The translations under genes and the position numbers were made by a program. A DNA stretch of 5,449 bases, from contig VXZF01000034.1 of assembly GCA_009845645.1 (NCBI GenBank), positions 1 through 5,449 on the forward strand, given 5' to 3'. Numbering within the stretch: position 1 is the first letter of the stretch; each line of letters opens with the position of its first letter. Of the stretch, positions 1 through 5,449 are shown one piece after another. A model generated the notes under the pieces. That model did no database searches. It saw nothing but the letters and a program-made list of their open reading frames with translations, and had not been told where the DNA came from. Source of the DNA: Gemmatimonadota bacterium. Lineage in GTDB: Bacteria; Latescibacterota; UBA2968; UBA8231.

Positions 1-1
1 C

Positions 2-328
2 GTCAGCCGCAGCGAGACCAAACGCGGCGGGATCGACCCCTTTCGCCCGCACCTCGGCGCAATCCGTCCGGTTGGCAGCGTCGCCTACAAGCTGGCCCTA
101 GTCGCTGCGGGGGCCTGCGACCTCAACTTTAGCATCCAAGACAAAAACGAGTGGGACGTTTGTGCCGGCGACCTGTTGGTGCGCGAGGCCGGCGGACTCA
201 TGCACACGTGCGGCCACCAAGTGCGAACCTACAACCAAGCCGATACCCTCATCCCCGGCGGACTCGCCGCGGGCAATGCGACGCTGGTATCGCACATTCT
301 CCACCTAATGCACGAGCAAAAGCAATGA
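2..328 (+). CDS. Inositol monophosphatase-family phosphatase (CysQ/IMPase-like), C-terminal part
   Basis: The 5' end lies outside the window; 108 codons remain, ending in TGA at 326-328. Two C-terminal hallmarks of the Mg-dependent IMPase superfamily are visible: GSVAYKLALVAAGACDL (about residues 27-43 of the fragment), and EWDVCAGDLLVREAGG, whose WD aspartate (codon 155-157) is a metal ligand in the family. The EWD form and the preceding KN are common in CysQ-like 3'(2'),5'-bisphosphate nucleotidases, which turn pAp/PAPS-type nucleotides into AMP/APS, but inositol or fructose bisphosphate phosphatases share the same motif. The N-terminal metal motifs (GEx, DPxDGT) that would help decide are missing. 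The stop codon overlaps the polX start (ATGA, 325-328), so it is the upstream partner in a translationally coupled operon. Family is near certain; substrate is open. Confidence 0.88.
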   Translation, partial: VSRSETKRGGIDPFRPHLGAIRPVGSVAYKLALVAAGACDLNFSIQDKNEWDVCAGDLLVREAGGLMHTCGHQVRTYNQADTLIPGGLAAGNATLVSHILHLMHEQKQ

Positions 329-2019
329 TAACGTCCCGGATCGCAGCGGATTTTGTCGAAGAGTACGCCACCCTCCTCGAACTCAGCGGGGCCTCCCCCT
401 TCCGAGTGCGCGCCTACGCCAATGCCGTGCGCGCCCTCGAAACCCTGACGTCCCCCCTCGACGAACTCCTCGCCGCCGGGACTCTGACTGAGGTCAAAGG
501 CATCGGCGATAGCGTGGCCGAACTAGTCGCCGAGTTGGCCGACACCGGCACGGCCCAAGCCTATGAAAAGCTACGGGCCGCAACACCCGAGGGTCTGCTC
601 GACATGCTGCGGGTCCCCGGCTTGGGACCGCGCAAGATCGTCGCCATCCGCAAAGCCCTCGGCATTGAGACCCTCGACGCCCTCGAACAAGCCTGCCGTA
701 CTGGCCAACTCGCCGCCCTCAAGGGCTTTGGCTCCAAGACCCAGGCAGCCATTCTCAAGGGCGTCGAATTCATTCGCGCCCACGAGGGCCACTGTCGCGT
801 CGATAGCGCTCACCAAAGCGCTCAAAGCCTACTCGCAACCCTGTGCTCCCACGCGCAGCACTTTGCCATCGCCGGAGAGCTGCGTCGAGCGCGGGAGACG
901 GTCCAACAGCTCGACTTCGTAATCAGCACCACCGACACCGAGGCCGCGACTGCGGCCTTTGTCTCCCACCCGGATATCGCCGAGGTCATCGCGCCGAGCG
1001 CAGGGCGGCTGTCCAACGGGCTGCAAACCAACTTGCACGTGGTCTCAGACGATGCCTTCTCCGCAGCCCTACACTACTACACAGGCAGCGAGGAACACCG
1101 CACCGCACTGTGCGCCAAGGCCACCGAGCGCGGACTAGTCCTCGACGAACGCGGGCTCTGGCGCGGCGACGAGCGCATTGAGTGCGCGGATGAAGCGGCT
1201 TTGTTCGCCGCCTTGGGCCTCGCCTACATTCCGCCGGAGTTGCGCGAAAATCAAGGTGAAGTCGAGGCCGCGGCCGCCGACGCGCTGCCCGAGCTGGTAA
1301 CGACCGCCGACATCCGCGGCCTGCTCCACGTGCATTCGACTTATTCGGATGGGGCCGACAGTCTGGAAGCTATGGCCCGCGCCGTGCAAGAACGCGGCTT
1401 TGAGTACATGGGCATTGCCGACCACAGCCAAGCTGCGGCCTACGCCGGGGGGCTTCGCGTTGAGGAAGTCCAGCGTCAATGGGAGGAAATCGACCAGCTC
1501 AACGAGGAATTGGCTCCCTTCCGCATCTTCAAGGGCATTGAGTCGGATATCCTCGGCGATGGCTCCCTCGACTACGACGACGATCTGCTGGCCCAATTCG
1601 ACTTCGTGGTCGCCTCGGTCCATTCGCAGTTCAACCTGAGCCGCGACGCCATGACCGCCCGCATCGTCCGCGCCATCGAGCATCCGGCAACCACCATCGT
1701 CGGCCATCCAACCGGGCGCTTGCTTCTCGACCGCGAAGGCTATGCCGTCGATATCGACTCGATCATCAAAGCCGCCGCCCGCTGTGGAGTCGCCCTCGAA
1801 ATCAACGCCCATCCGTCGCGGCTCGACCTCGACTGGCGGCACGTCAAAAAGGCGCGCGACCGCGGCGTCCAAATCGCCGTCAACACTGACGCCCACAGCG
1901 TCGCCGGCCTAGACCATCTCGACTACGGCATCGGCATCGCCCGCAAGGGCTGGCTCCGCGCCGCCGACATCCCCAACGCGCTCAGCCGCGAAGCCATTGC
2001 CGCTTGGTTCCAAAGCTAA
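325..2019 (+). CDS. polX: PolX-type DNA polymerase/PHP-domain protein, polymerase site degenerate
   Basis: 564 residues, close to the usual ~570 of bacterial PolX (gap-filling/repair enzymes with a 3'-5' exonuclease). Order: helical 8-kDa-like N-terminus with helix-hairpin-helix motifs at GIGDS (59-63), VPGLGPRK (97-104) and LKGFGSK (132-138); palm with GELRRARET (184-192); TGSEEH (253-258); linker LGLAYIPPELR (297-307); C-terminal PHP domain. PHP metal ligands all look present: H335, H337, D342, H367, E406, H433, H461, D522, H524. In the palm, however, the usual DxD is Q195-L-D197 and the third catalytic Asp is N236 (TNLHVV), and the G-S motif reads GE. Polymerase activity is therefore predicted lost and exonuclease/phosphoesterase activity kept. 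The start is the ATG at 325, overlapping the upstream stop; an in-frame GTG at 151 would run through the upstream gene and add non-family sequence. No clear Shine-Dalgarno is seen, consistent with coupling. Confidence 0.93.
   Translation: MITSRIAADFVEEYATLLELSGASPFRVRAYANAVRALETLTSPLDELLAAGTLTEVKGIGDSVAELVAELADTGTAQAYEKLRAATPEGLLDMLRVPGLGPRKIVAIRKALGIETLDALEQACRTGQLAALKGFGSKTQAAILKGVEFIRAHEGHCRVDSAHQSAQSLLATLCSHAQHFAIAGELRRARETVQQLDFVISTTDTEAATAAFVSHPDIAEVIAPSAGRLSNGLQTNLHVVSDDAFSAALHYYTGSEEHRTALCAKATERGLVLDERGLWRGDERIECADEAALFAALGLAYIPPELRENQGEVEAAAADALPELVTTADIRGLLHVHSTYSDGADSLEAMARAVQERGFEYMGIADHSQAAAYAGGLRVEEVQRQWEEIDQLNEELAPFRIFKGIESDILGDGSLDYDDDLLAQFDFVVASVHSQFNLSRDAMTARIVRAIEHPATTIVGHPTGRLLLDREGYAVDIDSIIKAAARCGVALEINAHPSRLDLDWRHVKKARDRGVQIAVNTDAHSVAGLDHLDYGIGIARKGWLRAADIPNALSREAIAAWFQS
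1997..2019 (+). other. polX/udk 23-base overlap with TTG start
   Basis: The only usable udk initiation codon, TTG 1997-1999, lies inside the last codons of polX, whose TAA is at 2017-2019. The upstream bases show only a weak purine patch (GCGAAG, 1988-1993). Initiation probably depends on ribosomes terminating on polX, which would keep kinase output low and tied to PolX translation (inference). Confidence 0.6.
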
Positions 2020-2617
2020 AGGGCCGCCCCGCCTGATCGGCTTAGCCGGACCATCCGGTGCTGGTAAGACCACGCTCGCCCGTGCCCTTCAGACCCACCT
2101 GCCCGGCCCAACCACCGTGCTCTCCCTAGACTCTTACTACCGCGATTTAGCCGACCTGTCCTTGGCAGAAAGGGCCCGCGTCAACTTCGACGCCCCCGAG
2201 GCCATGGACCACCAACGCCTCGCCGCAGATCTCCGCCAACTCGTCGCTGGCCACCGCGTCGAAATCCCAGTGTACGACTTTACCTCCCATACGCGCCAAA
2301 CCAACCAACAAAGCCTCACCCCCACCGATTTCCTAATCGTCGAGGGCCTCTTTGCCCTCTACTGGCCCGACATCAACGCCCTCTACCACCTGCGCCTCTT
2401 CGTCACCGCTGCCGACGCGCTCTGCTTGGAGCGCCGCCTCGCCCGCGACCGCGTCGAACGCGGCCGTTCCCCTGCCTCAATCCGCGACCAATACCAAGAG
2501 CAGGTGCGTCCAATGTACCACCGATACATCCAGCCCACCTCTCGCTACGCGGACCTGATCCTCGACGGCAGCACATCCACCGAAGAACAGATCGCAGTCG
2601 TCCTAACTGCCTTGTAG
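1997..2617 (+). CDS. udk: Uridine kinase (uridine/cytidine kinase family)
   Basis: 206 residues, close to the ~213 of E. coli Udk. It phosphorylates uridine (and usually cytidine) with a nucleoside triphosphate in cytoplasmic pyrimidine salvage. Visible family signatures: Walker A GPSGAGKT (18-25), substrate loop SLDSYYRDL (43-51), NFDAPEAMD (63-71), IPVYDFTSHTR (90-100), the Walker-B-like LIVEGLFAL (113-121), the lid RRLARDRVERGRS (146-158), and PMYHRYIQPTSRYADLIL near the C-terminus. The start is a TTG at 1997: an in-frame stop lies at 1910-1912 and no ATG, GTG or other TTG occurs between it and the P-loop, so TTG is the only conventional choice. This gives a 23-base overlap with polX and no obvious Shine-Dalgarno, pointing to translational coupling. 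A phosphoribulokinase-type relative is the main alternative, but the YDF and lid motifs favour Udk. Confidence 0.93.
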   Translation: MPLGSKAKGPPRLIGLAGPSGAGKTTLARALQTHLPGPTTVLSLDSYYRDLADLSLAERARVNFDAPEAMDHQRLAADLRQLVAGHRVEIPVYDFTSHTRQTNQQSLTPTDFLIVEGLFALYWPDINALYHLRLFVTAADALCLERRLARDRVERGRSPASIRDQYQEQVRPMYHRYIQPTSRYADLILDGSTSTEEQIAVVLTAL

Positions 2618-2642
2618 GGAAAAGGTTGCCGCTACAATCTAT

Positions 2643-2660
2643 CTGACTACTAGAGGTCAG
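2643..2660. terminator. Weak hairpin between convergent udk and large minus-strand gene
   Basis: CTGACT (2643-2648) can pair with GGTCAG (2655-2660), including one G-T wobble, around the loop ACTAGA; an alternative pairing is CTACT/AGTAG. It sits in the 80-base gap between two converging genes, where a bidirectional terminator is expected. There is no T-tract on either side, so it is not a classical intrinsic terminator and could be chance. The rest of 2618-2697 shows nothing else I can support. Confidence 0.25.
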
Positions 2661-2697
2661 TAGCAATGTTCCCGTATAATCCGTCAGCTAGAGCCCA

Positions 2698-4635
2698 CTA
2701 AAACGGCCCGGCGTGGTGCGAAGGCTCATTGACGTAGCGCTGGGTTTCCAGATCGAGGGTAATTTCGCAATGAGGAGGCAAGGTGATGCTCAGGTGCTTA
2801 CCATCAACGGCTAGCTCGCGCTCCTCAGTCTCCAAGGGCGGGGCCGCATACGTGCCGGCATAGCCGCCCATCCAACCCGGATATTCACTGGTGCGGCTGT
2901 GGTACGCAGCCCGGCCAAAGCGGTGCTCGCCAAAAGCGCCGCCCTGAATGACCAGTTCCCGGCTCTCGTTGTGGTTCAAATTGACCAAGCGCACGACTGT
3001 GCGATTCGCTTCGAGCTTTTCCACCAAAGCGCCGACGTCTTCGGGCAGGCCGGGGCGACGGCGCTGGGCGTCAAAGTAGCGCAGGCGGGCGTGCAGTAGG
3101 CCGCCGTTGTAAATGGGTTGCGGGCCGCCCATAGTGAGTTGGATGAGCGCTTCGGAGGAGACCGGATTGCCCCATTGCCAGTGGTGGACGTGGTGGCGGG
3201 TGCCTACGTCTTGATCGGCGCGCATTTGGGCCAAGCGACGGCCGGCCACTTGGTACGTAGCCTGCAACATTTGCTCTGGATAGGTCGGGTTGCCCCCGGC
3301 CAAAAAGCGCACCCAAGGGGCCTCGTGGCCCGAGTCCTCTTTGTTGTGAAAGGGGAACACCGCGGCCCAGTCGAACGCCTCTTTTTGCCGAATCGCCTCC
3401 ATGCGCTCCCAGTCGCCCTCGTCCATGGACAGATTCCACAAGGTCACCGGGTACACCGGACTCATGGGCTGCCAGTCGAACCAGCCAGCGTCGCCGTAGC
3501 GGTAGGGTACCAGCAAGGTCTCGCTTTTTTCGCCCATAGCGGCAAATTGACTCGCCCAGCGCTCGGCCACGCTCATGTACTGGTCGCGGATATCCTCCAT
3601 GCGCCCTTGTTCCAAGATGCGGTCCATCTGCTGACGCGGCAGGTCGAGATAGGCCCGGTCGCGGGTCAACAGATAGGCATTGGCCGCTGCATCGAGCGTG
3701 GCTTTCTGCAACGTCAAAAAGCCGTGCGGAAAGGTCCAGCCGTAGCGCCCGCCGTACCAGTTGCCAGCGCAGTATTCGCCCACTTGGCCGGAAAGACCGA
3801 CGTTGTCCGGCAACATGCCGCCGTTGGCTTGGGCGCGCTCCACCCAAGCGTCGGTGTATTCCACCACCCAAGCGCGGTATTTTTCATCGCCAGTGATTAA
3901 AAAGGCGTTGGTCACTAGCGAGGTGACGGCCAAGTTGGTCGGCGTGTCGCCCTGACGCCAGCGATCGAACAGGGTCTGCCCCATCAAGCGAGCTTTGGCC
4001 GGGTCGGCCAAGTCCTGTACACTGGTGATGCCGGGCAAGTCGAAAAAAGGCAGATTGTACACTTCCATGCTGCCGCCCAAGGGATTGTAGCTTTGTTTGT
4101 CGCGCTCGGCCAGCGGGGCGAAATAGGGGCCGTGGCTACCGTTGAGGCCCGAGCGCAGAATTTTGTGCTCGGGGTCATAGTTTTGCGCTTCGGGATCTTC
4201 GTTGAGGTAAAAGCCGGCAAAGCGGCAGGCCCGTTCGACGCGCCGGGGGGCGTTGGGGTGGGCTAAGCACAAGTGGTAAAAGCAGATGTCGCTTTCCGCT
4301 TGGTGCATCTGGTCTTCGCGGATGCCGTATTCCTTGCTGACCGTGCCCAAGCGGGTCAGTTGGCGGGTGATGGCCTCCCACTGGTGGTCGGCCAAGTGCA
4401 ACAGGTGCTCGCCGCCGCCCATCAGATACACGAGCGGCCAATTAAAAAAAGGCTCGTAGAAATCGTCGGGGCTGCCGCCGCCCCACTCATCCTGCCAGAT
4501 GAATTCGCCGTCCTCGCGGGTGAAGTGGTGGAGAAAGGGCTGCACCGATTGGTCCAAGGCGTCGAAGAGGCGGCGCTGCCACACGGCCCAATGGGCTGGC
4601 GAGTTGAGTGGGATATTGGCAGTTATGGCGGGCAT
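2698..4635 (-). CDS. Uncharacterised 645-residue protein, probable alpha/alpha-barrel plus beta-sandwich
   Basis: I do not recognise a named family. Residues 1 to about 500 are rich in Trp, Tyr and amphipathic helices with regularly spaced conserved-looking turns: WQDEWGGGSPDDFYEPFFNW (47-66), HQAESDICFYHLCLAHP (111-127), NPLGGSMEVYNLPFF (184-198), GEYCAGNWYGGRYGWTFPHG (286-305) and TRHHVHHWQWGNP (479-491). This looks like the alpha-helical toroids of polysaccharide lyases, GH88/GH105-type hydrolases or GH127. About 530-645 is beta-rich (VVRLVNLNHNESRE, GGAFGEHRF, LSITLPPHCEITLDL) like their C-terminal sandwich domains. There is no signal peptide, so it is likely cytoplasmic and acts on imported material. 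The ATG at 4635-4633 is preceded by AGGAG with a 7-base spacer and by a good promoter. Glycan activity is inference from architecture only; the existence of the gene is secure. Confidence 0.9.
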   Translation of the reverse strand: MPAITANIPLNSPAHWAVWQRRLFDALDQSVQPFLHHFTREDGEFIWQDEWGGGSPDDFYEPFFNWPLVYLMGGGEHLLHLADHQWEAITRQLTRLGTVSKEYGIREDQMHQAESDICFYHLCLAHPNAPRRVERACRFAGFYLNEDPEAQNYDPEHKILRSGLNGSHGPYFAPLAERDKQSYNPLGGSMEVYNLPFFDLPGITSVQDLADPAKARLMGQTLFDRWRQGDTPTNLAVTSLVTNAFLITGDEKYRAWVVEYTDAWVERAQANGGMLPDNVGLSGQVGEYCAGNWYGGRYGWTFPHGFLTLQKATLDAAANAYLLTRDRAYLDLPRQQMDRILEQGRMEDIRDQYMSVAERWASQFAAMGEKSETLLVPYRYGDAGWFDWQPMSPVYPVTLWNLSMDEGDWERMEAIRQKEAFDWAAVFPFHNKEDSGHEAPWVRFLAGGNPTYPEQMLQATYQVAGRRLAQMRADQDVGTRHHVHHWQWGNPVSSEALIQLTMGGPQPIYNGGLLHARLRYFDAQRRRPGLPEDVGALVEKLEANRTVVRLVNLNHNESRELVIQGGAFGEHRFGRAAYHSRTSEYPGWMGGYAGTYAAPPLETEERELAVDGKHLSITLPPHCEITLDLETQRYVNEPSHHAGPF

Positions 4636-4642
4636 GTCCTTG

Positions 4643-4647
4643 CTCCT
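4643..4647 (-). promoter_or_regulatory. Shine-Dalgarno AGGAG of the 645-residue gene
   Basis: AGGAG lies 7 bases upstream of the ATG at 4635 on the minus strand. It is the strongest ribosome binding site in the window and fixes the start of the large gene. Confidence 0.8.
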
Positions 4648-4675
4648 GAGAGATTTGATAGACGGGTGTGGGGTG

Positions 4676-4704
4676 ATTTTAGGGAGATCAAGAGCGCGTG
4701 TAAA
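4676..4704 (-). promoter_or_regulatory. Sigma70-type promoter of the 645-residue gene
   Basis: Read on the minus strand, TTTACA (4704-4699, 5 of 6 matches to the -35 consensus) is followed by a 17-base spacer and TAAAAT (4681-4676, 5 of 6 matches to the -10 consensus). The -10 is about 40 bases upstream of the ATG, leaving room for a short leader carrying the AGGAG. Assigned by eye. Confidence 0.6.
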
Positions 4705-4709
4705 GCAGC

Positions 4710-4739
4710 TTGACAGGCCGAGACGGGCCGGTTTATTTG
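4710..4739 (+). promoter_or_regulatory. Possible promoter of the COX2-like lipoprotein gene
   Basis: A perfect TTGACA (4710-4715) is followed after 18 bases by TATTTG (4734-4739), a poor -10. The -35 lies only five bases from the -35 of the divergent gene, so RNA polymerase binding on the two sides may interfere. A weak -10 suggests low expression or need of an activator (inference). Confidence 0.35.
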
Positions 4740-4791
4740 CGCTTGCTTGGGGATTTTCGCTTTAAGGCGTGGACTAAAACGGCTATTTGAG

Positions 4792-4796
4792 AAGGA
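4792..4796 (+). promoter_or_regulatory. Shine-Dalgarno AAGGA of the COX2-like gene
   Basis: AAGGA (within GAGAAGGAT) ends 6 bases before the ATG at 4803, supporting that start. Confidence 0.65.
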
Positions 4797-4802
4797 TACG
4801 CC

Positions 4803-5249
4803 ATGCGCGGCTATATCCGGTTTTTGCTTTGGGGACTGCTCCTGTTGGGGGTGGACGGTTGCACGCCCGCCCTGCCCCCAGGACCGCTGCGCATCCAAAT
4901 CACCGGGGAAGAGTTCATCTGGCAACTCCGCTACCCAGGCCCCGACGGCGCGCTGCACACCGCTGACGATATAACCAAGCCGGGGAAGGAGTTACACCTT
5001 CCACTTGGCATAGAAGTTGAAATCGAACTGACAAGCCGGGACTACATCTACACCTTTGCCCTACCCCATCTCGACCTACATCAGGTGGCCGTGCCCGATC
5101 TGACCTTTGCGCTGGTTTTCACCCCACAGACCTCCGGCGTATTCGCCTTTGTCGGCGACCAAATGTGCGGCTTCGAACACGAATCGCTCAACGGCCGCGT
5201 AGTGGTCGAATCTCCAGCGGCTTTCCTCGATTGGCTGACGGGGCCGTAA
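4803..5249 (+). CDS. COX2-like cupredoxin lipoprotein with degenerate CuA site
   Basis: 148 residues. The N-terminus MRGYIRFLLWGLLLLGVDGC is a short lipoprotein signal (two Arg, Leu-rich core, lipobox-like VDGC, Asp at -2 being unusual), with lipidation expected at C20, so it should be anchored outside the cytoplasmic membrane. The rest matches the periplasmic domain of cytochrome c oxidase subunit II: GEEFIWQLRYPGPDG (35-49), TADDI (53-57), ELHLPLGIEVEIELTSRD (63-80), VPDL (97-100), CGFEH (122-126), NGRVVVES. The two N-terminal helices of real subunit II are absent. Of the usual CuA ligands only C122 and H126 remain: the first His is Y83, the first Cys is G118, the backbone Glu is Q120 and the Met is L129. 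It therefore cannot carry a normal CuA centre. No other oxidase gene is in view. Fold assignment is good; function is unknown. Confidence 0.85.
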   Translation: MRGYIRFLLWGLLLLGVDGCTPALPPGPLRIQITGEEFIWQLRYPGPDGALHTADDITKPGKELHLPLGIEVEIELTSRDYIYTFALPHLDLHQVAVPDLTFALVFTPQTSGVFAFVGDQMCGFEHESLNGRVVVESPAAFLDWLTGP

Positions 5250-5272
5250 ATTCCCCACCCTAGCCGTCAGCC
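5233..5272. terminator. 9-bp inverted repeat at the convergent junction, possible bidirectional terminator
   Basis: GGCTGACGG (5233-5241, in the last codons of the COX2-like gene) is exactly complementary to CCGTCAGCC (5264-5272, just before the stop codon of the minus-strand gene), with a 22-base loop. It spans the 28-base gap between two converging genes, where a shared terminator would be placed. No T-tract follows on either strand and the loop is long, so termination is a proposal. Confidence 0.45.
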
Positions 5273-5277
5273 TCCCC

Positions 5278-5449
5278 TCAGTCCAGCCGTATCTCCTCCC
5301 CCGCCTCTTGGCTCCGGTAGATCCCATCGAGGATCTTCATCACCTGTAGAGATTGTTCCGGCGGCACCGGCGAGGGCCGCCCTTGGGCAATCGCCTCGGC
5401 AAATTCCACACATTCCTGCGCGTGGGCTTCGAGGCCGTCGTACATCAGC
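5278..5449 (-). CDS. Gfo/Idh/MocA-family oxidoreductase, C-terminal part
   Basis: The 5' end lies beyond the window; 56 whole codons remain, ending in TGA (5280-5278). The fragment contains ECVEFAEAIAQGRPSPVPPE followed by QSLQVMKILDGIYRSQEAGE and ending EIRLD. This is the typical end of Gfo/Idh/MocA NAD(P)-dependent sugar or inositol dehydrogenases: the F-x-x-A-I-x-x-GRPSPVP segment, then the helix that ends in IYRSxExG. The Rossmann domain and the EKP-type catalytic motif lie outside, so the substrate cannot be told. It converges on the COX2-like gene with a 28-base gap. Confidence 0.85.
   Translation of the reverse strand, partial: LMYDGLEAHAQECVEFAEAIAQGRPSPVPPEQSLQVMKILDGIYRSQEAGEEIRLD

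Noticed and set aside
151..324. Upstream extension of polX to a GTG at 151
   Set aside because: It lies wholly inside the phosphatase reading frame, encodes Arg/Pro/His-rich sequence unlike PolX N-termini, and the ATG at 325 gives the expected length.
1135..1896. 253-codon open frame on the minus strand inside polX
   Set aside because: The opposite strand encodes clear PHP motifs; the antisense frame has no recognisable domain and is expected from GC-rich codon bias.
2675..2680. Perfect TATAAT on the plus strand
   Set aside because: No acceptable -35 lies 16-18 bases upstream, and it would drive transcription into the 3' end of a converging gene; most likely chance.
3071..3900. Long open frames overlapping the large gene (minus strand 3071-3871; plus strand 3118-3900)
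   Set aside because: Both overlap the 645-residue frame, which has a promoter, Shine-Dalgarno and coherent protein motifs. The shadow proteins are low in complexity and show no domain.
4623..4958. 111-codon minus-strand frame over the divergent intergenic region
   Set aside because: It covers both mapped promoter regions and the start of the COX2-like gene, and has no family features.
5041..5189. Loss of CuA ligands as sequencing error
   Set aside because: Four separate substitutions, at least one (Met to Leu, codon CTC) needing two base changes, in an otherwise intact frame are unlikely to be errors.

Overview
The window is a 5.4 kb, high-GC, gene-dense bacterial chromosomal segment with six protein genes (two cut by the window edges). 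There is no RNA gene, CRISPR array, insertion sequence or long gene-free stretch. The gene mix (a Gfo/Idh/MocA oxidoreductase, a planctomycete-style COX2-like protein with a GPDG...TADDI loop, and a large uncharacterised barrel-type protein with an FGEHRF C-terminal motif) suggests an environmental bacterium of the Planctomycetes / Poribacteria / Latescibacteria kind. That placement is an impression from sequence style and is not demonstrated.

Left block (1-2617, plus strand): three tightly overlapping genes that look like one operon. They are the C-terminal part of an inositol-monophosphatase/CysQ-type phosphatase, a full-length PolX-type DNA polymerase/PHP protein (overlap ATGA), and a uridine kinase that begins at a TTG inside the end of polX (23-base overlap). 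The theme is nucleotide/nucleic-acid metabolism. The PolX has lost two of the three catalytic aspartates of its polymerase palm, while all nine metal ligands of the PHP phosphoesterase domain are kept, so it is predicted to be a nuclease-only PolX.

Middle block (2698-4635, minus strand): a 645-residue cytoplasmic protein, probably an alpha-helical toroid followed by a beta-sandwich, like many glycoside hydrolases and polysaccharide lyases. I cannot assign it to a named family. It has a good Shine-Dalgarno and a near-consensus sigma70-type promoter.

Right block (4803-5449): divergent from the big gene and only 167 bases away lies a small lipoprotein with the fold of cytochrome c oxidase subunit II, in which most CuA ligands are replaced. 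It converges on the C-terminal part of a Gfo/Idh/MocA oxidoreductase, with a 9-bp inverted repeat across the junction as a possible bidirectional terminator.

The points most worth following up are the polymerase-dead PolX, the degenerate CuA lipoprotein, and the unassigned large protein with its HHVHH motif.
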